A stretch of 64,000 bases of DNA from CAZPUI01 sp964415525 (lineage in GTDB: Bacteria; Acidobacteriota; Holophagae; Holophagales; Holophagaceae): assembly GCA_964415525.1 (NCBI GenBank), contig CAYQAS010000006.1:8835-72834 (forward strand), read 5' to 3'. Of this stretch, positions 30,394 to 39,183 are shown piece by piece. The notes under the pieces are model-generated. The model worked only from the letters and a program-made list of their open reading frames with translations, did no database searches and had not been told where the DNA came from. The number at the start of each line of letters is the position of its first letter. Position 1 is the first letter of the stretch. A program made the position numbers and the translations under genes.

Positions 30394-31527
30394 ATGTCTG
30401 CCACTGCCATGACCCTCCGCCCTGCCTCCCGCCTCTCCCTGCTCAAGCCCAGCCCCATCCGCCTCCTCAGTGAAGGGGCTCCGGCGGGCGCCATCCCCCT
30501 GGGCCTCGGTGAGCCCACCTGGGACCTTCCGGAGCCTGCACGTCGGGCGCTGGCCGCGGTGTCCGGCCCGGCCTCCTATGGTCCCAACCTCGGCCTGCCG
30601 GAATTGCGCCAGGCCCTCGCCTGCTGGCACATCGCCCGCACGGAGGAGGTGCTGGTCACCGTGGGCAGCGAGGAGGCGCTGATGTGCCTCTTCATGGCCT
30701 ACCTGGAGGCGGGAGACGCGGTGCTGGTGCCGGATCCGGGCTACCCGGCCTATGCCGCCCTGGCGCGGCTGGCTGGGGCCGAGCCGGTGTCCTATGCGCT
30801 GGTGGAGGGGAGCCTCGATGTCGCGAGCTTCACGGCTGCTTTGGAGGCCACGCCGCACGCCAAGTTGGCGGTGCTGAACTTTCCCTCCAATCCCACCGGC
30901 GGCGTGCCCAGTCGCGACGTGCTGCGGAAGATTGCACGGATCGCGGAGGCGCGGGGCGTCCTACTCATCTCCGACGAGGTCTACCGCGAGCTCTACCTGG
31001 GCCAGCGGCCTCCCAGTCTGCGGGAAGTGACGGACCAGGGTGTCGTCGTCTCGAGCGTCAGCAAGGCCTGGGGCGCGGCTTCCCTCCGAGTGGGCTGGAT
31101 GGTGGGGGATCCCGCGCTCCTTGCTCCGGCCCGGTCGGTGCATGGCTACGCCGTCACCTGTGCCAGCGCGCCCTGCCAGCGGGCGGCCCTGGCCCTTCTC
31201 GAACATTCGGACGCGGTGCTGCCCGCGGCGCGCGCAGAGCTGCGAACCCGCTGGGAGGCGCTCTCAGAGGCCTTTTCGGCGGAGCTTGGTGTGAGCTTTG
31301 AGGCACCGGAAGGGGCCTTCTACCACTGGATGCCGCTGCCGATGGATGCCGGAGATCCCATGGCCTTCTGTCTGCGGCTGCGGGACGAGGCGGGCGTGGT
31401 ACTCGTCCCTGGCAACACCTTCGGCGAGGCCGGGGCAGGGCATGTCCGGCTCAGCTTCGCGGCCTTCCCGGAGCAGCTGCTGGAAGGCGTGCGACGCCTA
31501 GCTCCCTACTGGCGGGGGCGAGCGTGA
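30394..31527 (+). CDS. Class I/II PLP aminotransferase (probable DapC role)
   Basis: The protein has 377 residues from ATG; another ATG at 30409 is equally possible and neither has a strong RBS. Fold-type I motifs: NFPSNPTGG (162-170), Asp194 in ISDEVY for the PLP pyridine nitrogen, and Schiff-base Lys224 in SSVSKAWG, plus SLRVGW. It overlaps the LysA-family gene by 4 bp and lies after dapD, so N-succinyl (or acetyl)-diaminopimelate aminotransferase is the best guess. The family alone does not prove it. Confidence 0.8.
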   Translation: MSATAMTLRPASRLSLLKPSPIRLLSEGAPAGAIPLGLGEPTWDLPEPARRALAAVSGPASYGPNLGLPELRQALACWHIARTEEVLVTVGSEEALMCLFMAYLEAGDAVLVPDPGYPAYAALARLAGAEPVSYALVEGSLDVASFTAALEATPHAKLAVLNFPSNPTGGVPSRDVLRKIARIAEARGVLLISDEVYRELYLGQRPPSLREVTDQGVVVSSVSKAWGAASLRVGWMVGDPALLAPARSVHGYAVTCASAPCQRAALALLEHSDAVLPAARAELRTRWEALSEAFSAELGVSFEAPEGAFYHWMPLPMDAGDPMAFCLRLRDEAGVVLVPGNTFGEAGAGHVRLSFAAFPEQLLEGVRRLAPYWRGRA

Positions 31528-32681
31528 GCGGCCTCTTCGCCTTCGATGACGCCACCTGCCGCCGGGAGGCCGATCGGCTCGGAACGCCGTGCTTTCTCTA
31601 CAGCGCTACGGTGGCCGCGTCAGGCTTCCGGCGTCTCCGAGATGCACTGCCTGCACGGGTGCGCCTCGCCTACGCGGTGAAGGCCAACCCCCACCCGGAG
31701 CTCCTGAAGTGTTTTGCGGATCTGGGCGCCAGCTTCGACTGCGCCAGCGAAGGCGAGCTCCGACGGGTCGCTGCCCTTGGGATGGCGACGAGTCCCGTGT
31801 TCTACGCCGGTCCCGGGAAGCGCGTCGATGAGCTGGCGAAGGCTCTGGCCCTTGGGGTGCGGGTTCAGGCCGAGGGTTGGGAGGATCTGGAACGTTTGGA
31901 CGCGTTGGCCAAGAGGCCCGTGGCGGTGAACCTGCGGGTGCATCCCGCGACGGGGGCCGAGGAGGCGAACCGCATCATCGGCGGCACCGGCCCCAGTGCC
32001 TTTGGCGTCGACGAGGAGGATGTGCCGGCGCTCCTGGAGCGGGCCGCGGGCCTGCGCCACGTGCGGATCCAGGGGCTCCATGTCTTCGCCGCCAGCAACC
32101 AGCGGGAGGTCGCGAAGCTCCTGGCCACCCATGGCGCCGTGATGGACATGGCGCGCGGTCTCTCCTCTGCTTATGGCCTCACCCTCACGCAGATCGATTT
32201 GGGAGGAGGGCTTGGCATCCCCTACTCCGTGGAGGAGACACCATTGGATGTCGAAGCCCTTGGACAGGGACTGTCGGATCTTCTGGGGGCCCATTCCTGG
32301 TTCCAGGGTGAGTTAATCCTGGAGCCGGGACGTTTCCTGGCGGGCCCCTGCGGGGTCTACCTCAGTCGCGTGGTGCGGGTGAAGGAGAGCCGCGGCACGC
32401 GCTTCGTGATCCTGGAAGGGGGCGTGAATCACCTGCTTCGTCCGCTCCTGACGGGCCAGCCCTTCCCGGTTCGTGGGGTGGGGCTAGAAGGGCCCACCCG
32501 GTCTGCAACCCTGGCGGGACCGCTCTGCACGAGTCTCGACCGGCTGGGGGATGTGGAACTGCCGGAGGTGAGACAGGGGGATCTGCTGGCCTTTGGGCAG
32601 ACGGGAGCCTACGGCTTCACAGAGGCCATGGCCCCCTTCCTGAGTCATCCGGTGCCTCCAGAGGTGTGGTTGGCGGGCTGA
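31524..32681 (+). CDS. Fold type III PLP decarboxylase, LysA/BtrK-like
   Basis: The protein has 385 residues from GTG overlapping the aminotransferase stop. PLP Lys53 lies in AYAVKAN. DLGGGLGIPY and EPGRFLAG follow the LysA/ODC pattern. The usual LysA CESGD active-site motif is GPLCTSLDRLGD, and GLHCHIGSQ is replaced by GLHVFAASN. FLSHPVPPEVWLAG ends the protein. These features are closer to BtrK and to the exosortase-associated decarboxylases than to standard LysA. Placement after dap genes argues for diaminopimelate decarboxylase, the sequence motifs less so. Its last 65 bp overlap the convergent membrane-protein gene. Confidence 0.75.
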   Translation: MSGLFAFDDATCRREADRLGTPCFLYSATVAASGFRRLRDALPARVRLAYAVKANPHPELLKCFADLGASFDCASEGELRRVAALGMATSPVFYAGPGKRVDELAKALALGVRVQAEGWEDLERLDALAKRPVAVNLRVHPATGAEEANRIIGGTGPSAFGVDEEDVPALLERAAGLRHVRIQGLHVFAASNQREVAKLLATHGAVMDMARGLSSAYGLTLTQIDLGGGLGIPYSVEETPLDVEALGQGLSDLLGAHSWFQGELILEPGRFLAGPCGVYLSRVVRVKESRGTRFVILEGGVNHLLRPLLTGQPFPVRGVGLEGPTRSATLAGPLCTSLDRLGDVELPEVRQGDLLAFGQTGAYGFTEAMAPFLSHPVPPEVWLAG

Positions 32682-33882
32682 TCACCGGCAGGGAGAGCAG
32701 GCCCTTGAGCGCATCGTGCAGGGCCTGAGGGTGGAGCGGGCGCTCCAGGCGTGCGTGGGGACCCTCGATCTCGGCGCCTCCCACCTGAATCCAACGGCAG
32801 CGGCGGCGACTGAGTTCGTCCTCCCGCCACACGGCGAGGATGCGGGGCTCCCTGGACCAGAGCAGCAGACTGGGGAAGGGGCCCTGGCGCGGCGGCACGA
32901 TGCCCCAGCACTGGACCCGGGCTCCCCAGTCCTCCAACAGGCGTTGAATGCCCTCCGGATCATCCCGCTCATCCAGGCCGAGGCCCACGGACCAGCCCTG
33001 GAGGAGGGCGAGATCTGGCCGGGGGGCGTGGGGCAGTTCTTCCACCCAGCCCTGGTCGAAGGGGGTCCCTGGAAACGCGCGGTGGATCCGGTAGCTGTGG
33101 TCGGCAGCCTCCATGCGGTCTTTCAGGTGGGCTTCCCAGTCGTTCCCGAAGACGCGCTCCATCCAGGGCGAAGACTCACCGATTCGGTAGGCGGGGCCAG
33201 GGAGCAGCGCCCGCCAACCGAGGCTCTGACGCTCCGCATGCTCCAGCCGGTGAAGCAGTTCGAGGTTCTGGAGGCTGAGCCAAGTATTCACGAGGCTGAC
33301 GCTGAGGAGCAGGTAGGCGAAGCCACTGAGGGGCACCGACAGTCCGAAGGCGAGACGCACACCCGCTTCCGCTGCAGCAGGGATAAGGCCCATCGCGAGG
33401 CCGATCACGAGGCTCTGGGCCACGGGGTCCTTGCGCAATGCGGCACGGATGACCAGCGTTCCTGAGGCGAGGGAGATCAGCAGGATCGAGCACAGGATGA
33501 GGCGGAGGGACCAGACATCCCAAGGGGATCCCGGTGGGAACAGGGCTGCCCTCAGCAGGTTCAGGAACAGGGCGAGGTAGCTGATTGAAATGAGAGCGGG
33601 GGGGATGGTCTTCGAGACCATCAGACCCATGGCCTGGATGGAAAGCACGAAGCCCGCGAAGCCGAAGGGGCTCTGGAGGCGATCGATGCTTGCCGGGGCG
33701 AGTCCCCAGGAGGGGCCGAACACGAACACCAGATGCCGAATCCCAAGGAGGATGCCGCCCGTGACCAGCAAACCGAACGCGCGGTGCCGCCGACGGAGCG
33801 CCTCCGCCCCATAGCTCACGACGAGGGCCACCAGCACACCCAGCTGGACGGCATTCAGGACGATCCAGGGGGGCTGGGGCAT
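32617..33882 (-). CDS. Multi-pass membrane protein with long cytoplasmic C-terminus, unknown
   Basis: The protein has 421 residues. It has seven or eight hydrophobic helices (about 7-24, 33-55, 70-90, 97-115, 125-145, 160-185, 190-215) and a soluble C-terminal half (220-421) rich in Trp, Arg and Leu with no motif I recognise. A 7TM-type sensor arrangement is possible, but no kinase or GGDEF signature is visible. The start lies 2 bp after the stop of the Cys-bearing gene upstream, so the two form an operon. Confidence 0.6.
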   Translation of the reverse strand: MPQPPWIVLNAVQLGVLVALVVSYGAEALRRRHRAFGLLVTGGILLGIRHLVFVFGPSWGLAPASIDRLQSPFGFAGFVLSIQAMGLMVSKTIPPALISISYLALFLNLLRAALFPPGSPWDVWSLRLILCSILLISLASGTLVIRAALRKDPVAQSLVIGLAMGLIPAAAEAGVRLAFGLSVPLSGFAYLLLSVSLVNTWLSLQNLELLHRLEHAERQSLGWRALLPGPAYRIGESSPWMERVFGNDWEAHLKDRMEAADHSYRIHRAFPGTPFDQGWVEELPHAPRPDLALLQGWSVGLGLDERDDPEGIQRLLEDWGARVQCWGIVPPRQGPFPSLLLWSREPRILAVWREDELSRRRCRWIQVGGAEIEGPHARLERPLHPQALHDALKGLLSLPVISPPTTPLEAPDDSGRGPWPL

Positions 33883-33884
33883 GG

Positions 33885-34445
33885 TCAGTGGACGGGGGTG
33901 CTCCAGTCGAGCTGATAGACACACTTCGCGCCGCCGCTGCTGCGGCAGCCCGGATCCAGGAGGTGGGTGATCAGGACTGGGAATTCGTTGTGGAATCGCG
34001 TGGCGAGGCCCTGGAGGATCCCCAGGTCGAAGTCGCACCCGTAGGGTGTGTCGCAGTGCATCCGCCCCGAATGCGTCCCTTGCGGTTCGAACAGGTATCC
34101 GCCGATGGGGCCGCCGCGGTGATTCATGTGGTAAGCGACATCCAGGGTGCGCAGGGCCCGTTCCAGGGTTCGGATTTCAGGGGGGAACTTGCTGGTGAGG
34201 GGGACGATCCGGCCGGGATTCCTCAGCCAGTGCTGGCCCTTGATCTGAGCCACGGATTCCAGGAATGCGAGGTAGTCCACCTGGGGATACCAGCCATCTG
34301 GCACGGGTACGGGGAGCTGGTTCACTTCCATCAGCTTCGCCAGCTCAGCTTCCGGAAGTCCCGCCTGCACCATGGCCTTCAGGACGCCCAGGATGGAGGT
34401 TCCCCAGACTTCGACGCGGGGACTGAAGGCGCGAGTGGGGGACAT
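33885..34445 (-). CDS. Hypothetical protein with conserved-looking Cys residues
   Basis: The protein has 186 residues. It is mainly helical at the N-terminus (SILGVLKAMVQAGLPEAELAKLM). The C-terminal 60 residues carry HCDTPYGCDFDLGILQGLATRF and later DPGCRSSGGAKCVYQLDW. The four cysteines and the final C-x-Y-x-x-x-W strand recall V4R/haem-NO-binding-type small-molecule domains, but I cannot assign it. GGAG sits upstream of the ATG. It is the first gene of an operon with the membrane protein; a sensor plus membrane output pair is speculative. Confidence 0.55.
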   Translation of the reverse strand: MSPTRAFSPRVEVWGTSILGVLKAMVQAGLPEAELAKLMEVNQLPVPVPDGWYPQVDYLAFLESVAQIKGQHWLRNPGRIVPLTSKFPPEIRTLERALRTLDVAYHMNHRGGPIGGYLFEPQGTHSGRMHCDTPYGCDFDLGILQGLATRFHNEFPVLITHLLDPGCRSSGGAKCVYQLDWSTPVH

Positions 34446-34520
34446 GGGGGGCTCCGTGCCCCTGGATCGGATGGGGAGCCGAGGATCTGAAATCTGAGGC
34501 TGCTGTGGGATGCTTCAAGC

Positions 34521-36422
34521 ATGGTCCGCACCAACCTCGACAAGAGCCCGGCCCTCGCCCGCAAGCTGCTGGATCTTCCCACGCGGCCCGGGGTCTACCT
34601 CTATCGCGATGCCGAGGAGAATCTTCTCTACGTGGGCAAGGCCAAAGTGCTGCGGAACCGCGTGAAGAGCTATTTCCAGGCCAAGCACCACGACGCTAAG
34701 ACCCGCCGCCTCGTGGCGCGCATCTGGGATCTGGAGTTCATCGTCTGCGAGACGGAACTCGAAGCGCTGGTGCTGGAGAACAACCTCATCAAGGCCCACC
34801 AGCCGCCCTACAACATCGTGCTTCGGGACGACAAGAACTACCCGTACGTGAAGCTCACCTGGAAGGATGGTTTTCCGCAGATCTTCGTGACTCGAAAAGT
34901 GAAGAAGGACGGCAGCCTCTACTTCGGCCCCTTCTTCCCCGCCTCCACGGCCTACCGCACCGCAGAGCTGGTGCAGCGTTTCTTCCAAATTCGCGACTGC
35001 GATCTGGACATCGACGGCAAGCGGGGCCGCGCCTGCATGAAATACCAGATTCACCACTGCACGGGCCCCTGCATCGGGGCGGTGCAGGCGGAGGCGTACA
35101 GGGAACAGGCGAAGGGGGCGCGACTCTTCTTGGAAGGTAAGCGGGACGAGCTGAAGCGGCGCATGGAGGAGGCCATGTGGTCCGCCGCTAAGCATCAGGC
35201 CTACGAACAGGCGGCGCGTTTCCGGGACACCCTCGCGCAGGTGGACGCCTGGTTCACACGCCAGAAGGCGGCCACCCAGAACCAGGAAGACACAGACATC
35301 TTTGGCAGCGCTTTGTTGGATGGCCGGGCCTGCATTCATCGGCTCGTGATGCGGGAGGGCCGCATCGTGGGTCGCCAGGAGCATGTGCTGGAGGAGATCG
35401 AGGCCTTCGATGGCGCCGTGCTCGCGGAGGTCCTCCAGCGGGTCTACGCCGTGGAGGCCGTCCCTGCGCGCATCCTGGTGGAACAGGAACCGGAGGACGC
35501 GGAGCTGCTTCGGGAGTGGCTCGGTTCCATGCGGGGCTCGAAGCCGTTTGTCGTCGTGCCGCAGCGGGGCGAGAAGGTGGACCTGCTGCAGATGGCCCAG
35601 GAGAACGCCCGCCTCGCCCTGGAGCGGAAGTTCGAACCTGCGGCCCTCAACAAGGCGGTGTTGGAAGGGCTGCAGGCCTTCCTTGGGCTCGCCCATCTGC
35701 CCCGGCGCATCGCCTGCTTCGACATCAGCCACGGCCAGGGCCGCGAGGTGGTGGCGAGCTGCGTGGTCTTCACGGATGGCCTGCCGGACAAGGGCGCCTA
35801 TCGCCGTTTCAAGATGTCGAACGAGCAGAACGACGACTTCGCCACCATGCGCGAGGCCGTGGGCCGCTACTTCAAGCGTCTGTTGGACGAGGCGGAAGGC
35901 GCGGTGTCCGGGCTTGGCCCGGGCTCCGCGCGGGGGAGTGCGAGGCGGGATATCGCGAGCCAAAGGCGAGCAGGCGGTCCCCCCGCGCAAGGATCGTCCC
36001 TGCCGGACCTCCTGCTCATCGATGGCGGCCTCGGCCAGCTTCATGCCGCGGAAGCCGCCCTCGCGGAACTGGGCCTGATGACTCAGGAGCGTGCGGCGCT
36101 GGCGAAGAAGGAGGAACTGGTGATCCGCCCCGACAGCGCCGAACCGCTGCGGATTCCGAAGACGAGTCCCGTGCTGCAGCTCCTCCAGCGCATCCGCGAC
36201 GAGGCCCACCGCTTCGCCATCACCTACCACCGCCTGCTGCGGGCCAAGCGCACGGTTGGAACCGAACTCACCGCCATCCCCGGTGTCGGCCCTGCCACGG
36301 CCAAGAAGCTGCTTCAGACCTTCGGCAGCGTGACCAAGGTGCGGGAGGCCGAGATGGCCGCACTCGAAGCCGCCGTGGGCGCGGCAGTCGCTGCGAAGGT
36401 CGCGGCCTGGCGGATGGGCTGA
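34521..36422 (+). CDS. uvrC: UvrABC excinuclease subunit C, with repeat-derived insertion
   Basis: The protein has 633 residues. The GIY-YIG domain is in degenerate-spelling form (PGVYLYRDAEENLLYVGKA, 23-41) and makes the 3' incision. A Cys cluster (C160, C172, C180, C184) matches the UvrC Fe-S site. The UVR motif follows (about 200-240). The RNase H-like domain carries the 5'-incision residues in FDISHGQG (Asp401) and LLIDGGLGQL. A helix-hairpin-helix domain ends the protein (TAIPGVGPATAKKLL). About 30 extra residues (460-493, including RRAGGPPAQG) precede LPDLLLIDGG and are encoded by a palindromic repeat. Nucleotide excision repair, cytoplasmic. Confidence 0.96.
   Translation: MVRTNLDKSPALARKLLDLPTRPGVYLYRDAEENLLYVGKAKVLRNRVKSYFQAKHHDAKTRRLVARIWDLEFIVCETELEALVLENNLIKAHQPPYNIVLRDDKNYPYVKLTWKDGFPQIFVTRKVKKDGSLYFGPFFPASTAYRTAELVQRFFQIRDCDLDIDGKRGRACMKYQIHHCTGPCIGAVQAEAYREQAKGARLFLEGKRDELKRRMEEAMWSAAKHQAYEQAARFRDTLAQVDAWFTRQKAATQNQEDTDIFGSALLDGRACIHRLVMREGRIVGRQEHVLEEIEAFDGAVLAEVLQRVYAVEAVPARILVEQEPEDAELLREWLGSMRGSKPFVVVPQRGEKVDLLQMAQENARLALERKFEPAALNKAVLEGLQAFLGLAHLPRRIACFDISHGQGREVVASCVVFTDGLPDKGAYRRFKMSNEQNDDFATMREAVGRYFKRLLDEAEGAVSGLGPGSARGSARRDIASQRRAGGPPAQGSSLPDLLLIDGGLGQLHAAEAALAELGLMTQERAALAKKEELVIRPDSAEPLRIPKTSPVLQLLQRIRDEAHRFAITYHRLLRAKRTVGTELTAIPGVGPATAKKLLQTFGSVTKVREAEMAALEAAVGAAVAAKVAAWRMG
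35928..35988. repeat. Palindromic element inside uvrC, copy B
   Basis: Outer arms GCGCGGGGGA (35928-35937) and TCCCCCCGCGC (35978-35988) pair with one bulged base. ATCGC (35952-35956) and the 16-nt core AGCAGGCGGTCCCCCC (35969-35984) match copy A in dapD. The core is read in the same frame in both genes and gives AGGPP. Confidence 0.8.
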
Positions 36423-36466
36423 GGCGACTTGCCGGTACGGGCCCTCCCATCGGAGCATGGAAGGCG

Positions 36467-37237
36467 ATGCGCATCCTGCCTGCCCTCCTCCTCCCCTGCT
36501 TCCTGCACGCGGCTCCTCCAGATATGGCGGTGCCTCCCGCGGATGCGGTGCGCAGTGCCACAGGCTTGGCCCATCGCGTGATCCAGGCAGGACGGGGCGG
36601 CGCTTCCCCTCAGGGGGACGACATGGTGATCGTGCATTTCACGGGATGGGACCGCGCGGGGAAGACCTTCACCAACACCCGCAACGGGGATCATCCCCGA
36701 TGCCATGCCCTCAACCGCCTCATGCCCGGGATGCGAGAGGCATTGGGAACGATGACTCCGGGAGCGTCCCGCCGGATCTGGATTCCGGAAGCCCTGGGTT
36801 ATGCCGGAGCCGAAGGCAAGCCCAAGGGGGATCTGGTGATGGATCTGGAGTATCTGGATTTGCATCCGAATCCCAACCGAGCGCCTGGGGATGTGGCCGC
36901 GCCCGGCCCCGACGCCCTCAAGCAGAAAGGGGTTTTCAGCCGGGTCCTGCGACCGGGAATCGGCAAAACCCATCCGCGTTCGAGAAGTTGGATCACGGTC
37001 CACTACTCGGGCTGGACGACAGACGGGAAGCTCTTCGACAGCAGCCTGCTCAAGGGAAGCCCGGAAGTTCTCCAACTCAAGGACACCATTGAGGGCTGGA
37101 TCGATGGGATTCCGTTGATGGTGGAGGGTGAGCGGCGTCGGTTCTGGATTCCCCAGCGCCTGGCCTACCGCGGGGATGCCGGCAAACCCGCAGGTATGCT
37201 GGTCTTCGACGTGGAATTGGTGGCCTTCAGGGACTGA
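36467..37237 (+). CDS. Exported tandem FKBP-type peptidyl-prolyl isomerase
   Basis: The protein has 256 residues. A signal peptide (1-15, MRILPALLLPCFLHAAPP) precedes two FKBP domains (about 30-130 and 158-256). Both show the order V-x-VHF/YSGW-x-(R/T)-G-K-x-F, then a PG-x-x-EA or EGW-x-DG segment, then RRFWIP-x-x-x-Y-G and a final V-x-D-(L/V)-E-L strand. FKBPs catalyse prolyl isomerisation during periplasmic protein folding. The first domain has TFTNTRNGD where FDSS is usual, so it may be catalytically weak; the second keeps LFDSS. It follows uvrC by 44 bp. Confidence 0.85.
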   Translation: MRILPALLLPCFLHAAPPDMAVPPADAVRSATGLAHRVIQAGRGGASPQGDDMVIVHFTGWDRAGKTFTNTRNGDHPRCHALNRLMPGMREALGTMTPGASRRIWIPEALGYAGAEGKPKGDLVMDLEYLDLHPNPNRAPGDVAAPGPDALKQKGVFSRVLRPGIGKTHPRSRSWITVHYSGWTTDGKLFDSSLLKGSPEVLQLKDTIEGWIDGIPLMVEGERRRFWIPQRLAYRGDAGKPAGMLVFDVELVAFRD

Positions 37238-37266
37238 GCGCACGTCCCCATTGGCGGGTCAGGCCT

Positions 37267-37971
37267 TCAGGGCCCGAGCTGTGCGAGTTCGGCTTTCGCC
37301 GTGGCATCTCCGGCATCCGCCGCCTTCTGGTACCAACTGCGGCCCAGCCGGGGATTCGCGGGGACTTCCAGCCCGTAGGTGTAGCGCGTGCCGAGCATGC
37401 GCATCGCTTTCGTATCTCCCGCCTTGGCTCGTTCCAGATAGGGCACGAGCACCGCAGGAATCTCATCTGGGGAGGCCTCCACCGGGGGGACCGCCCGGGT
37501 GAGCCCGAAGAGGCCCGGGTGGAACCACAGCATGCTGGCACCCGCGATGCAGCCGAGCCCGATGATTCCGGCGATGATCCACGGCAGGCGCGAGGGGTGG
37601 GGAGAGGTTGTGTTCCCTGGCTTCGGGGAATGGGTGGGGGCTGCTTTCGATGGGAACGTGGGAGGCAGCGGGATGGCCTGGGTGGGTTCCACGGCGCTGG
37701 GACTGCTCGGCGTCGGAATCGGCATGAGCTGGGTGGGTGCCATGGGCGACGTGGGGATGCTCTGGGTCTGCACGGGCGTGCGCGGCGCTTCCATGTTTTG
37801 AAGGGCCGTGGAAGCCACCATCATGGGCTGAGTGCCATGGGGTGGCTCCACCACGGGAGGTGCCAGGCTCGGGATGGCCTGGGTGCCCAGGGCGTCGTGA
37901 CGAGGCATCCTCAGCGTCTCGGCGCTGGGGTCCGGGGTGGGATCGGGGACGTGAGGTTCAGGGCGGTCCAT
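37267..37971 (-). CDS. Single-pass membrane protein with Pro-rich N-terminus and Sel1-like repeat
   Basis: The protein has 234 residues. Residues 1-128 are a low-complexity Pro/Thr/Ser/Gln-rich cytoplasmic stretch, 131-152 a membrane helix (IIAGIIGLGCIAGASMLWF), and 175-234 a Sel1-like repeat (LGTRYTYGLEVPANPRLGRSWYQKAADAGDATAKAEL). Sel1 repeats act as protein-interaction scaffolds. No partner is visible. The N-terminal region looks disordered and is unlikely to be conserved. Confidence 0.6.
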   Translation of the reverse strand: MDRPEPHVPDPTPDPSAETLRMPRHDALGTQAIPSLAPPVVEPPHGTQPMMVASTALQNMEAPRTPVQTQSIPTSPMAPTQLMPIPTPSSPSAVEPTQAIPLPPTFPSKAAPTHSPKPGNTTSPHPSRLPWIIAGIIGLGCIAGASMLWFHPGLFGLTRAVPPVEASPDEIPAVLVPYLERAKAGDTKAMRMLGTRYTYGLEVPANPRLGRSWYQKAADAGDATAKAELAQLGP

Positions 37972-37997
37972 GCTCTAAGGATAGGCCAAGGTTGGCC

Positions 37998-38381
37998 TCA
38001 TGCCCTGGGTCGAGGCACGAGGGCGAAGAACATCACCGGGGGCAGCAGGACGAAGATGCGGGCGTGGCGGGCGGTCTCCGCGTGCGCGGCACCGTTTTGC
38101 CACAGCACGATCCCGAATGCGATGGGCAGCACCATGGGCAGGAGCCAGCTAAGCATCGGCAGATCCATGGGAGGTGGGGGTGGGAGGTTGCGACGCAGGG
38201 CCCGCCAGGCGAGGATCCCAATCACCAGGGTCAGGCCCGTGAAGAGGCTGCCGAGTCCCCGGAGTGTTCCAGGCGGGACTTGGCCCTTGGTCAGTCTGCC
38301 CAGGGCCAGTTCGGCCACCAGGGTCGCGGCCAGGCAGATCCCCAGACCGAGGAGGTAGGCGCCTTTACGAGGCCTGGACAT
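37998..38381 (-). CDS. Small three- or four-helix membrane protein, unknown
   Basis: The protein has 127 residues from ATG at 38381 with GGAGAG upstream; a TTG 12 bp earlier is less likely. Hydrophobic segments lie near residues 8-27, 42-60, 75-95 and 105-122. It overlaps the scpA 3' end by 17 bp and is probably translated with it. No family is recognised. Confidence 0.55.
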   Translation of the reverse strand: MSRPRKGAYLLGLGICLAATLVAELALGRLTKGQVPPGTLRGLGSLFTGLTLVIGILAWRALRRNLPPPPPMDLPMLSWLLPMVLPIAFGIVLWQNGAAHAETARHARIFVLLPPVMFFALVPRPRA

Positions 38382-39183
38382 GGATCTCTCCAAAGGTGTC
38401 CGTCTGGACGAACTTCACGCGGCCGGACTTCACCAGTTCCAGCAGGGCAAGGAAAGTCAGTACCAGATCTTCGCGGCTGATGGCCGTTCCCAGCAGCCCG
38501 CTGAAAGGGGCCCAGTGTTCGCGCTGCAGGAGTTGGAGCACTTCCGCGATGCGCTGCTCGAGGGTCTTGGGCGGGGTGCGCACCTCGTGGGGTGGCGGAG
38601 GGATGAGGCGCTTGAGGGCTTCGCGGTAGGCGCCCAGCAGGTCCATGAGCGTGGCCTGGATGGGGGCGTCCTCGACCTTGGCGTGCTCCTGGATGTCCAG
38701 CCCCTTGGTAAACACCACGGCCTGCCACTCGGACTCCCGGTGCGCGAGTTCCTTCGCGGCTTCCTTGACGCTCTGGTAGTCCAGCAGCTTCTGAATCAGC
38801 TCCTCGCGGGGATCCTCGACCTCGCCATCATCTTTGGGAGGCAGGGGCAGCATCATCCGGCTCTTGATCTGGAGCAGGTGGGCCGCCATCGCGACGAATT
38901 CCGAGGCGATCTCCAGGTTCAGCTCTTCCATGAGCATCAGGTAGTCCATGTACTGCCGCGTCACATCCGCCATGGGCAGGTTCAGGATGTCGAGGCGATG
39001 CTCGCGAATGAGCCACAGGAGCAGGTCCAGGGGCCCCTCGAACATGTCCAGGCGCACGGGCAGATCCCGGAATTTCGTTTCGAAACCCTTGGGAGGCTCG
39101 AGATTCGGACCCGCTGGCAGAGCTGCTGCGGCGGGGGTGGGATCCGGTGTCGGTTCCGGGGGCGTGGGAAGGAGAGGCTCCAT
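38365..39183 (-). CDS. scpA: Segregation and condensation protein A
   Basis: The protein has 272 residues. Kleisin subunit of the SMC-ScpAB complex that compacts and segregates the chromosome. The N-terminal block FEGPLDLLLWLI, DILNLPMADV and LLQIKSRMMLP is characteristic, and the C-terminal winged helix (about 205-270) is present. The first 30 residues are a Pro/Ala-rich extension not seen in most relatives. No scpB is adjacent downstream; a small membrane gene follows. Confidence 0.92.
   Translation of the reverse strand: MEPLLPTPPEPTPDPTPAAAALPAGPNLEPPKGFETKFRDLPVRLDMFEGPLDLLLWLIREHRLDILNLPMADVTRQYMDYLMLMEELNLEIASEFVAMAAHLLQIKSRMMLPLPPKDDGEVEDPREELIQKLLDYQSVKEAAKELAHRESEWQAVVFTKGLDIQEHAKVEDAPIQATLMDLLGAYREALKRLIPPPPHEVRTPPKTLEQRIAEVLQLLQREHWAPFSGLLGTAISREDLVLTFLALLELVKSGRVKFVQTDTFGEIHVQAS

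Noticed and set aside
30096..30473. Small + strand frames in the dapD-aminotransferase gap
   Set aside because: No RBS, composition changes along the frame, and the reading is driven by the GGGATGAAG tandem.
37480..37510. Possible third copy of the palindromic element (GGGGGGACCGCC)
   Set aside because: Only 12 nt match one arm; the AGCAGG core and the opposite arm are absent.
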